DNA of 64,000 bases from an uncultured Pseudoxanthomonas sp. (lineage in GTDB: Bacteria; Pseudomonadota; Gammaproteobacteria; Xanthomonadales; Xanthomonadaceae). The translations under genes and the position numbers were made by a program. A model generated the notes under the pieces. The model worked only from the letters and a program-made list of their open reading frames with translations, was not told where the DNA came from and searched no databases. This document shows positions 31,559 to 38,843 of the stretch, one piece after another (positions within the stretch are counted from its first letter, which is position 1; every line of letters starts with the position of its first letter). The stretch is from positions 32,461-96,460 of the forward strand of contig NZ_CAMPJD010000008.1 of NCBI RefSeq assembly GCF_946886695.1. Reading direction: 5' to 3'.

Positions 31559-33253
31559 ATGCACCTGCGCTCTTTCGTGTCGCCGCTCGCCGGCATGACC
31601 CTGCTCACCGCGCTGGCCGGTTGCGCCAGCACCTCGCCCGCCACGTCCTCCGTCATCCATGTCGATGTCGCGCCGGTGACCCACCCGCAGGGCGAAACGC
31701 CGCAGTGGTGGTATCGGAATGGTGCGGCGAAGGCCGCCGCCAATGGCGCGATGCAGGGCAGGGCGAAGAACGTCATCGTCTTCCTCGGCGACGGCATGAG
31801 CCTGACCACGGTGGCCGCCGCGCGCATCTTCGAAGGCCAGCGCAAGGGCATGCCGGGCGAGGAGAACCTGCTGAGCTGGGAGCACTTCCCGCACACCGCC
31901 TTCAGCAAGACCTACAACACCGATTCGCAGACGCCCGACTCCGCCGGCACCATGACCGCCATCGCCAGCGGCGTAAAGTCGCACATGGGCGCCATCGGCG
32001 TGTCGGCCGGCCGCAAGGGCGAATGCACGCCCGACGGCAGCAAGGACCTGCTGAGCTGGCTGGCGCTGGCCGACAGCACGGGACTGGCGACGGGCATCGT
32101 CACCACCGCACGCGTGACGCATGCGACACCCGCCGCGACCTACGCGCACGTCTCGCATCGCGATTGGGAAAACGACAGCGATCTGCCCGCAGAAGCGACC
32201 GACGCCGGCTGCAAGGACATTGCACAGCAATTGCTGGCCGCCGCGCGCTTCGGACATGGCCCGTCGGTGGTACTGGGCGGGGGGCGCGGCGAGTTCCTGC
32301 CCGTGGACGTACGCGATCCGGAAGAGGACGACAAGGTCGGCCAGCGCCTGGACGGCCGCAACCTGGTGACCGAATGGCAGCAGGCGCATCCCCAAGGCGC
32401 GTACGTCACGAACACGCAGCAGTTGGAAGCCGCCGCCGAGGCGCCGCAGCTGCTGGGTCTGTTCGAGTACGACCACATGCAGTTCGAGCACGACCGCCGC
32501 AAGGATGACCAGGGCGAACCTTCGCTGGCCGACTTGACGCGCAGTGCGATCCGCACGCTCTCGCGCAATCCGGAGGGCTTCGTGCTGCTGGTGGAAGGCG
32601 CGCGCATCGACCACGCCAACCACTACGGCAACGCGTATCGCGCACTCGATGAAACCGTGGCGATGTCGGACGCCGTCCGCGCCGCGACGGAGGCCACGTC
32701 ACGCGACGACACGCTGATCGTCGTCACCGCCGATCATTCGCACACGCTCAACTTCGTCGGCTATCCCGTGCGCGGCAATCCGATCCTGGGCAAGGTGCGC
32801 GGCCAGGGCGGCGAAGACGACACCCCCGGCGACCTCGCCCGCGACCAGACTGGCCTGACGTTCACCACGCTGACGTATGCAAATGGTCCCGGCTACACCG
32901 GCGCCAGCAACCGCCAGCCTGCGGGACCGAAAACGTTCCTGCATGCCCCCAGCAGCGTCGAACCGTCGGAGGGTCGGCCGGACCTGGGCCACGTCGACAC
33001 CGAGCACCCGGATTACCTGCAGGAAGCGCTGGTGCCGCTGAAGTCGGAATCGCACGGCGGCGAAGACGTCGGCATCTGGGCCATCGGTCCCGGCAGCGCC
33101 GCCTTCCGCGGCACACTGGAGCAGAACGCGATCTATCACGTCATCGTGCAGGCCGCGCCAAAGCTGCGTGCGCGCCTGTGCGCAGCGGGCACGTGCGATG
33201 CGAACGGCGTGCCGGTGGAACTGCCGAAGCCCGTGGATTTCGAAAAGAAGTGA
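31559..33253 (+). CDS. Alkaline phosphatase, lipoprotein form
   Basis: Phosphomonoesterase with the two-zinc alkaline phosphatase fold: VIVFLGDGMSLTT (metal Asp), TPDSAGTMTAIASGVKS (nucleophile Ser), TPAATYAHVSHRDWEND, LVEGARIDHANHYGN (metal Glu/Asp/His) and VTADHSHTL (His pair). The N terminus carries a lipobox ALAGC near residue 22, so it should be anchored to the outer or inner membrane facing the periplasm. 564 aa from 31559, longer than E. coli PhoA. I see no Pho box that I would trust in the gap of about 140 bp to the divergent symporter gene. Confidence 0.93.
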   Translation: MHLRSFVSPLAGMTLLTALAGCASTSPATSSVIHVDVAPVTHPQGETPQWWYRNGAAKAAANGAMQGRAKNVIVFLGDGMSLTTVAAARIFEGQRKGMPGEENLLSWEHFPHTAFSKTYNTDSQTPDSAGTMTAIASGVKSHMGAIGVSAGRKGECTPDGSKDLLSWLALADSTGLATGIVTTARVTHATPAATYAHVSHRDWENDSDLPAEATDAGCKDIAQQLLAAARFGHGPSVVLGGGRGEFLPVDVRDPEEDDKVGQRLDGRNLVTEWQQAHPQGAYVTNTQQLEAAAEAPQLLGLFEYDHMQFEHDRRKDDQGEPSLADLTRSAIRTLSRNPEGFVLLVEGARIDHANHYGNAYRALDETVAMSDAVRAATEATSRDDTLIVVTADHSHTLNFVGYPVRGNPILGKVRGQGGEDDTPGDLARDQTGLTFTTLTYANGPGYTGASNRQPAGPKTFLHAPSSVEPSEGRPDLGHVDTEHPDYLQEALVPLKSESHGGEDVGIWAIGPGSAAFRGTLEQNAIYHVIVQAAPKLRARLCAAGTCDANGVPVELPKPVDFEKK

Positions 33254-33257
33254 ATCC

Positions 33258-33285
33258 TCGCGCCGGGGTGGCCGGCGCGATCGTT
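33258..33285. terminator. Stem-loop between convergent phosphatase and hemJ genes
   Basis: TCGCGCCGG / CCGGCGCGA stem with a 5-nt loop, followed rightward by TCGTTTC, in the 32-bp gap between convergent genes. Suitable as terminator for the rightward phosphatase gene. Confidence 0.6.
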
Positions 33286-33717
33286 TCAGAACGGCTTCGC
33301 CAGCACCAGCCACACCACCGCAATCAACCCGAACAGTGGCAGCTCGTTGAACCAGCGCAAGGCCGTCGGCGAAGGCAGCGACCTGCCCTTCGCCACACCC
33401 TTCAGCCAGCGGCCGGTGACGATGAAGTGCACCAGCATCAGCGCCACCAGCGTGAGCTTAGCGTGCAGCCAGCCACCGCTGATGCCGAAGTAGAGCCACA
33501 GCACGCCGCCCAGAATCACCGCGATGCCGAACATGCTGTGGCCGAAGCCATACAGCCGACGGCCCATCAGCAACAGGCGCGCCTGCACATCGGCTTGCCC
33601 GCTCGTCTCGGCCAGGTTGACCAGAATGCGCGGCAGGTAGAACACCGTCGCCATCCAGGCAATGACGAAGACGAGGTGGAAGGTCTTGATCCAGAGGTAC
33701 AGGCTGGCTTTGTCCAC
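33286..33717 (-). CDS. hemJ: Protoporphyrinogen IX oxidase HemJ
   Basis: Heme-pathway enzyme that oxidises protoporphyrinogen IX, replacing HemG/HemY. Four-TM, UPF0093/CopD-like protein of 143 aa: WIKTFHLVFVIAWMATVFYLPRI (conserved His14, Arg) at the start, GRRLYGFGHSMFGIAVILG, GGWLHAKLTLV (conserved His and Lys), and LRWFNELPLFGLIAVVWL. The start is a GTG at 33717 with GGAG 8 nt upstream; the frame continues far upstream through a repeat element but has no family match there. Confidence 0.92.
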   Translation of the reverse strand: MDKASLYLWIKTFHLVFVIAWMATVFYLPRILVNLAETSGQADVQARLLLMGRRLYGFGHSMFGIAVILGGVLWLYFGISGGWLHAKLTLVALMLVHFIVTGRWLKGVAKGRSLPSPTALRWFNELPLFGLIAVVWLVLAKPF

Positions 33718-33833
33718 GCTGGCCGCTCCATCACATCGAAAGGGTGATGCCGGATTCTCCGCTACCGCCGCAAGGACTGTCCAACGCAATGGAATGCCAC
33801 GACGCCCCCGCTCTAAGAAGAGGCCACGAACCT

Positions 33834-33925
33834 GTCGTTCCAGCGTAAGCTGGAACCCATCTTGACTCTGCCATTGCGCTGCACGGCAACCGCGCAATGG
33901 ACCCCAGCTCGCGTTGGGATGACGA
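33834..33925. repeat. MITE-like nested inverted repeat
   Basis: About 92 bp with imperfect terminal inverted repeats: GTCGTTCCAGCGTAAGCTGG at the left is answered by the complement of a segment containing CCAGCTCGCGTTGGGATGAC at the right. Inside is a second, perfect inverted repeat CCATTGCGC / GCGCAATGG (about 33871-33900). It belongs to the same loose family as the ATCCCCGCGAAAGCGGGGAT hairpin at 45714. It fills the hemJ to methyltransferase gap (244 bp), which otherwise holds no gene. Confidence 0.75.
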
Positions 33926-33961
33926 GCAACAACCTTCTGTCCCTTCTTCCTGCACATCCCG

Positions 33962-34570
33962 ATGACCAAGCACTACGACGCCGATTACTTCCAGCGCTGG
34001 TATCGCGACGGCGACATCGGTGGCGCGCCGCGGCTGGCGCGCAAGGTGGCGATGACCGTGGCGGTGGCCGAGTACCATCTGGAACGGCCGATCCGCACGG
34101 TGCTGGACATCGGCTGTGGTGAAGGCGCGTGGCGTGCGCCGTTGTTGAAGCTGCGGCCGAAACTGCAGTACCTCGGTTTCGACAGCAGTGAGTACGCGAT
34201 CCGCCGCTTCGGGCGCACCCGCAACCTGCATTACGCGCGCTTCGAGGATTTCCAGTACCTGCGCCCCTGCGAGCCGGTCGACCTGCTGGTGTGCTCGGAT
34301 GTGCTGCATTACGTACCGACCCGCGAACTGAAGCGCGGGCTGCCGGGGTTGGCTGAACTGTGCGGCGGTGTCGCCTTCCTTGAAACCTTCGCGAAGGAGG
34401 ACGAATTCGAGGGCGACCACGAGGGATTCCAGCCGCGCAAGGCGGCGTGGTACCGGGAAGCGTTCAATGGACTCGGTTTCCAGTCGATCGGCAACCATTG
34501 CTGGCTGAGTCCGCGCCTGGCGGGCGACGTCGCGGTGCTGGAGGCTGCGGATTTCCGGCCGATAACCTGA
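33962..34570 (+). CDS. Class I SAM-dependent methyltransferase
   Basis: 202-aa methyltransferase with motif I VLDIGCGEGAWRAPLL (about 47-62), motif II LGFDSSEYAIRRFG, and motif IV VDLLVCSDVLHYVP. The family is the general Methyltransf_11/25 type; the acceptor cannot be told. Located between hemJ and a PHA depolymerase with no obvious functional link. Confidence 0.85.
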   Translation: MTKHYDADYFQRWYRDGDIGGAPRLARKVAMTVAVAEYHLERPIRTVLDIGCGEGAWRAPLLKLRPKLQYLGFDSSEYAIRRFGRTRNLHYARFEDFQYLRPCEPVDLLVCSDVLHYVPTRELKRGLPGLAELCGGVAFLETFAKEDEFEGDHEGFQPRKAAWYREAFNGLGFQSIGNHCWLSPRLAGDVAVLEAADFRPIT

Positions 34571-34649
34571 ACAGGCCTGCGCGGCGGCACCGGCTTTGCG
34601 GTATGCTGCGGCGCAGCACCGTGCACCAAAAGCGGGATTCAGGACAGCC

Positions 34650-35897
34650 ATGACCTTGTACCAACTGCACGAACTCGGACGCGCATGGATGGCGCCGCTG
34701 GCCTACATGGCCGAAGCCAACGCACGGATGTTCTCCACGCCGACAAGTTGGCTCTCCAACGTACCGGGGGCCGAGCGCATCGCGGCCGGCAATGAACTCG
34801 TCCACCGCATCGGCAAGGATTACGAAAAGCCGGCGTGGGAGATCCGCGAAGTCGAAGCGCACGGCCGCACGGTACCCGTGGTGGAACTGGAGGCGGTGAA
34901 GAAGCCGTTCTGCCGCCTGCTCCGCTTCAAACGCTACACCGACGACGCCGACACCATCGCCCTGCTGAAGGACGACCCGGTGGTGCTGGTGGTGGCGCCG
35001 CTGTCGGGCCACCACGCCACGCTGTTGCGCGACACCGTGCACACCCTGCTGCGCAACCATAAGGTCTACGTGACCGACTGGGTAGACGCGCGCATGGTGC
35101 CCGCGTCGGAAGGGCCCTTCAGCCTCGACGACTACGTCGCCTACGTGGAGGAGTTCATCCGCCACATCGGTGCCGAGAAACTCCATGTCATCAGCGTCTG
35201 CCAGCCCACCGTGCCGGTACTCGCGGCGGTGTCGCTGATGGCGGCGCGCGGCGAAGCCACGCCGCGTTCACTGGTGATGATGGGCGGCCCGATCGACGCG
35301 CGCCGCAGCCCGACCGAAGTCAACAGCCTGGCCACGCGCAACCCGCTGTCGTGGTTCGAGAACAATGTCATCCACGCCGTGCCGGTGCCCTACCCCGGCG
35401 AAGGCCGTCGCGTGTATCCCGGCTTCCTGCAGCATGCCGGGTTCCTTGCGATGAACCCCAGCCGCCATTTCATGTCGCACTGGGACTTCTATGCGGACCT
35501 GGTGAAGGGCGACCAGCAGGATGCCGAATCGCATCGCAAGTTCTACGACGAATACAACGCCGTGCTCGACATGCCGGCCGAGTATTACCTGGACACCATC
35601 CGCACTGTGTTCCAGGAGTTCCTGCTGCCGCGCGGCGAATGGACGGTCAATGGCGAACTGGTGAAGCCGGCGGCGATCAGGAAGACCGCGCTGATGAGCA
35701 TCGAGGGCGAACTCGACGACATCTCCGGCCAGGGCCAGACCGCTGCCGCGCATGACCTGTGCACCGGTATCGCGAAGGCACACCACAAGCACCTGACGGT
35801 CGAGGGCGCCGGTCATTACGGCATCTTCAGCGGCCGCCGCTGGCGCGAGAAGGTCTACCCGCAGGTGCGCGACTTCATCGCCAGGTACGCGGGCTGA
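34650..35897 (+). CDS. phaZ: Intracellular polyhydroxyalkanoate depolymerase
   Basis: Hydrolyses stored short-chain polyhydroxyalkanoate in the cytoplasm. Long N-terminal part typical of the PHB_depo_C family (MTLYQLHELGRAWMAPLAYMAEANARMF). The lipase-box position reads HVISVCQPTVPVLAA, with Cys in place of Ser as in intracellular PhaZ1 of Cupriavidus; the C-terminal region GHYGIFSGRRWREKVYPQVRDFI is also characteristic. 415 aa from 34650 with AGGA upstream. No phaC, phaA/B or phasin gene is in the window. Confidence 0.9.
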   Translation: MTLYQLHELGRAWMAPLAYMAEANARMFSTPTSWLSNVPGAERIAAGNELVHRIGKDYEKPAWEIREVEAHGRTVPVVELEAVKKPFCRLLRFKRYTDDADTIALLKDDPVVLVVAPLSGHHATLLRDTVHTLLRNHKVYVTDWVDARMVPASEGPFSLDDYVAYVEEFIRHIGAEKLHVISVCQPTVPVLAAVSLMAARGEATPRSLVMMGGPIDARRSPTEVNSLATRNPLSWFENNVIHAVPVPYPGEGRRVYPGFLQHAGFLAMNPSRHFMSHWDFYADLVKGDQQDAESHRKFYDEYNAVLDMPAEYYLDTIRTVFQEFLLPRGEWTVNGELVKPAAIRKTALMSIEGELDDISGQGQTAAAHDLCTGIAKAHHKHLTVEGAGHYGIFSGRRWREKVYPQVRDFIARYAG

Positions 35898-35911
35898 CGC
35901 ATCGCCTACTG

Positions 35912-36025
35912 TGTGGGAGCGACGTCAGTCGCGAAGCTTGGACGGGATCGCCACATCCATGCAGGCAAACGGAAAGGCCGCCCTCACAGGCGGCCTTTCC
36001 GTTCGCGACTCACGTCGCTCCCACA
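35912..36025. repeat. Paired REP-like inverted repeat enclosing a terminator hairpin
   Basis: Two 24-bp arms (35912-35935 and 36002-36025) with core GGGAGCGACGT...GTCGCGAA match as inverted repeat at 23 of 24 positions. Between them at 35971-36000 is a perfect 12-bp stem GGAAAGGCCGCC / GGCGGCCTTTCC. The element separates convergent phaZ and the HAAS-sensor gene. The arms are nearly the same as those at 48534-48669, so it is a family in this genome. Confidence 0.85.
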
Positions 36026-36033
36026 TCGATCCG

Positions 36034-36960
36034 TCACACCACCGGCGTACGCACCAGCAGGTGCTTGGCCAGCCAGCCATGGAAGACGCCGACGAAACGC
36101 GCCAGGTGCAGCGTGGCGAACAGCAGGACGATGCCGAAGATGGACACCAGCGGCAGTAGCCATGGCGCTTCCGTGATCAGGTTCCATTCGCCGAAATTCA
36201 TGACGTAGCCGAAGGGCAGGAAATACGCCACCGGTGCGGCAATGAATCCCAATGACAAGGCCAGCAACGTGATGGCCACCGAGAAGTAAAGAACGCCCAG
36301 TGGATGCATCAGCAACAGGTACAGCATCGCAGTCCAGGTACGGCCATCGGTGAACAGTTCCTTCAACCGCGTCATCCACGGCTTGTCGCGCTGCGTGTAC
36401 AGCGGACGACGCGGCATGCGCTCGCCGAGCAGCACTTCCACCATCCGGCCCTCGACCAGCGACAGCAACCGCACCGACATCAGGAACAGCAGCAGCAGCG
36501 GGATGCCGACGATCAGGATCAGCAGGCCGGCTGACAGGCTGGCGCCGGTCACGACCCAGGTGAAGTAGAACGTGCCGGTGGCCAGCGACAGCAGCATGTA
36601 GAACAGCGCGCCGTAGGTGCGGGCATCGGCGGCGACACCGAAGAAGCGGCCCAGCAGCGACTTGCGCTTCGGCGGTACCGGTGGACGCAAGGCCCTGGCG
36701 ACGGTGACCTCGGTCTCCCGGTAGATGTCGGCGACTTCCTCCGGCGCGCCGTAGCTGCCGGCGACCGATGCGATCACCTCGGCTTCCGACTTGCCGGGGT
36801 TCTCCGCCAGTTCCGAGCGCAGGTATTCCTCGGCGTCGTAAACGGCATCCTGGATCATCGCCTTGTCGGCGCCGGCCAAGGCCGCACGCAGCTGGTCGAG
36901 GTACTCAGGGATGGTGGTAGGCAGACGGCTGCCGGAAGTGGTGGTGGTGGTGGTGTTCAT
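36034..36960 (-). CDS. HAAS-domain sensor membrane protein
   Basis: 308-aa membrane protein: an N-terminal helical HAAS domain (about 15-75: IPEYLDQLRAALAGADKAMI...YDAEEYLRSELAE), a linker, then a four-to-five TM C-terminal Sensor-type region (GALFYMLLSLATGTFYFTWVV; LYLLLMHPLGVLYFSVAITLLALSLGF). HAAS proteins are usually encoded beside a PadR regulator, exactly as here (ATGA overlap with the PadR gene). Likely an envelope-stress or antimicrobial sensing partner, by analogy only. A Thr-rich start precedes the domain. Confidence 0.85.
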   Translation of the reverse strand: MNTTTTTTSGSRLPTTIPEYLDQLRAALAGADKAMIQDAVYDAEEYLRSELAENPGKSEAEVIASVAGSYGAPEEVADIYRETEVTVARALRPPVPPKRKSLLGRFFGVAADARTYGALFYMLLSLATGTFYFTWVVTGASLSAGLLILIVGIPLLLLFLMSVRLLSLVEGRMVEVLLGERMPRRPLYTQRDKPWMTRLKELFTDGRTWTAMLYLLLMHPLGVLYFSVAITLLALSLGFIAAPVAYFLPFGYVMNFGEWNLITEAPWLLPLVSIFGIVLLFATLHLARFVGVFHGWLAKHLLVRTPVV

Positions 36961-37322
36961 GCAGGAATCCCCTCAAGCACGGAATCGACGGAATCGCGGG
37001 TGGCGCGCCAGGCGGCGATCCAGGACTGCAGGGTCAGCCGCCCTGCCTCGGTGATGCGGTAGTAGCGGCGTGGCGGGCCCGCAACGGAAGGCTCGACGAA
37101 GCTGTCCAGCAATCCACCGCCCTCCAGGTTGCGCAGCACCGGGTAAAGCGCGCTTTGCTTGCCGCTGAGCACGCCGTCGCCGACGCGTTCGAGCTGCTTG
37201 GCGATCAGGTACCCGTACAGCGGCTCACCCGCCCGGGCCAGGACCGCCAGCAAGGCCAGCGACACGGTGCCAGCGCTCAGTTCTTTCTGGAACTTCTTCA
37301 GTTGGATATCGGGCTCACTCAT
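36957..37322 (-). CDS. PadR-family transcriptional regulator
   Basis: 121-aa winged-helix repressor. LALLAVLARAGEPLYGYLIAKQLE...LSGKQSALYPVLRNLEGGGLLDSF...PPRRYYRITEAGRLTLQSWIAAW is the canonical PadR pattern (HTH then YYxxTxxG). Compact PadR-s2 type lacking a long C-terminal helix domain. It is the first gene of a two-gene operon with the HAAS membrane protein and probably represses it. Divergent from the cyclophilin gene. Confidence 0.92.
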   Translation of the reverse strand: MSEPDIQLKKFQKELSAGTVSLALLAVLARAGEPLYGYLIAKQLERVGDGVLSGKQSALYPVLRNLEGGGLLDSFVEPSVAGPPRRYYRITEAGRLTLQSWIAAWRATRDSVDSVLEGIPA

Positions 37323-37455
37323 GGCTCCCCCCTCCGCGGCACTCCCGCTAGGTTGGAGACGATGCTATTACGAAGTTTGATATAGCGGATGTGCCAGTAG
37401 TCACTGGGACCGCCGGCCTCCCTACAATCAAGCCATCTTCCGTCCCGGATTCGCC

Positions 37456-38364
37456 ATGCGCCTGACACCGCTGCTGCTCGCCTGCCTGTTCGCCCTTCCC
37501 GCCGCGCATGCCGAGGAACCGCCGAAGTATCCCAGTGCGAAAGAGATCCTCGACGCGTCGCCTGATGAGGACTGGCGCACGCTGGAGCCGGCCAACACGT
37601 TGTACATGGACGTGCCCGGCGGCCGCGTAGTGATCGAACTGGCACCGGTATTCGCGCCGGAGCACGTCGCCAACATCCGCACACTGGCGCGCGAGGGCTT
37701 CTGGAACGGTCTGGGCATCTACCGCTCGCACGACAACTTCGTGGTGCAGTTCGGCGATGCCGATGCGGAAGACACAGCAAAAGCCAAGTCGCTGGGCACT
37801 GCGAAGACGAAGCTGCCGGCCGAGTTCGCGCGCGCCGCAACCGGCCTGACCTTCACCCGACTGCCGGACGTGGATGGGTGGGCGCCAGAGGTCGGCTTCG
37901 TGGACGGTTTCCCCGCCGCACGCGATCCGAAAGCGGGCGAGGCCTGGCTGGCGCACTGCTACGGCGCACTCGGTGCCGGCCGCGGCGGCCCGCCCGACAG
38001 CAGCAACGGCAGCGAGCTGTATGTGGTCACCGGACAATCGCCGCGCCAGCTGGACCGCAACATCACGCTGGTGGGCCGCGTGGTGAAGGGCATGGAACTG
38101 CTCAGCGCGATTCCGCGCGGGCCGGAGCCGATGGGTTTCTACGAGAAAGCGGAACAACGCACGCCGATCGCCGCCATCCGCCTGGCCAGTGAAATGCCGG
38201 AGAGCGAACGCATGCCGCTGCAGGTGCTGCGCACCGACTCGAAAACCTTCGCCGCCGCCACCGAAGCACGCCGCAATCGCCGCGATGGCTGGTACGTGCA
38301 GCCCGCAGGCCACATCGACCTGTGCAACGTGCCGCTGCCTGTCAGGACGCCGCCCGCGCCCTGA
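37456..38364 (+). CDS. Exported cyclophilin-type peptidyl-prolyl isomerase
   Basis: 302 aa with signal peptide ([21 protein letters not shown], cleavage near AHA-EE) and a cyclophilin domain: [41 protein letters not shown] near 50-90, then [39 protein letters not shown]. Predicted periplasmic prolyl isomerase. The domain is stretched by an insertion of about 50 residues between the two blocks compared with E. coli PpiA, and has a C-terminal extension of about 60 residues of unknown role. Confidence 0.88.
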   Translation: MRLTPLLLACLFALPAAHAEEPPKYPSAKEILDASPDEDWRTLEPANTLYMDVPGGRVVIELAPVFAPEHVANIRTLAREGFWNGLGIYRSHDNFVVQFGDADAEDTAKAKSLGTAKTKLPAEFARAATGLTFTRLPDVDGWAPEVGFVDGFPAARDPKAGEAWLAHCYGALGAGRGGPPDSSNGSELYVVTGQSPRQLDRNITLVGRVVKGMELLSAIPRGPEPMGFYEKAEQRTPIAAIRLASEMPESERMPLQVLRTDSKTFAAATEARRNRRDGWYVQPAGHIDLCNVPLPVRTPPAP

Positions 38365-38410
38365 GCCGGAAGCCGCAGGAGTCCTTGGCATCTCCGGATG
38401 GCGGCGATGC

Positions 38411-38464
38411 TTGACAGCGCGGCCTCACAATTAGATATTTAGCAAATACGTTAATTATCTAATT
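38411..38464 (+). promoter_or_regulatory. Promoter overlapped by an inverted-repeat operator
   Basis: TTGACA at 38411-38416 is a perfect -35 box; 17 bp later GATATT (38434-38439) is a fair -10. A perfect 9-bp inverted repeat AATTAGATA / TATCTAATT occupies 38429-38437 and 38456-38464, so it covers the -10 box and the expected start of transcription and ends 4 bp before the ATG of the ArsR-type gene. The island is AT-rich in GC-rich DNA. This is the layout of an autorepressor site. Confidence 0.75.
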
Positions 38465-38468
38465 ACCT

Positions 38469-38816
38469 ATGGCCACCGACCGCATCTTCGACGCCCTCGC
38501 CTCGCGCCCGCGTCGTGAAATCCTGGCGTACCTGTCCGCGCAGGAGCTGACGGCCGGCGAGATCGGCGCGCGCTTCGCGATGAGCGCGCCGGCCATTTCC
38601 CGCCACCTTTCGGTGCTGGAGGCCGCAGGCCTGGTCGCCAGCGAACGCCGCGGACAGTTCATCTATTACCGGCTCACGCCCGACAACCTTGTCAACACGT
38701 TGACCGGTTTTGCCTTCGAGGTATGCCCCACGGCGGGGCCGCTGAAACGCGAGTCGCGGCAGCGCGCCAAGCAGGCGGTCACTGCGCGCAAACCCGCTCC
38801 CGCCAAACCCCGCTGA
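38469..38816 (+). CDS. ArsR/SdpR-type winged-helix repressor
   Basis: 115-aa ArsR-family DNA-binding protein: RIFDALASRPRREILAYLSAQELTAGEIGARFAMSAPAISRHLSVLEAAGLVASERRGQFIYYRL is a complete HTH_5 (recognition helix AISRHLSVLE). No CxC or His cluster is present in the metal-site helices, so it is probably not a metal sensor. The tail is Lys/Arg-rich. No Shine-Dalgarno sequence precedes the ATG; the 5' leader predicted from the -10 is only about 22 nt and lies in the operator. It is followed 27 bp later by the cupin/DUF2867 gene, which it may control. Confidence 0.9.
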   Translation: MATDRIFDALASRPRREILAYLSAQELTAGEIGARFAMSAPAISRHLSVLEAAGLVASERRGQFIYYRLTPDNLVNTLTGFAFEVCPTAGPLKRESRQRAKQAVTARKPAPAKPR

Positions 38817-38843
38817 CTTTCGCCTCTCTGCCAGGAGCGCACG

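Noticed and set aside
33718..33969. N-terminal extension of HemJ
   Set aside because: The upstream frame passes through repeat DNA and lacks hydrophobic or family-like sequence; a GTG with GGAG is the better start.
38469..38816. Metal-sensing ArsR protein
   Set aside because: No CxC or paired His/Asp ligands in the relevant helices.
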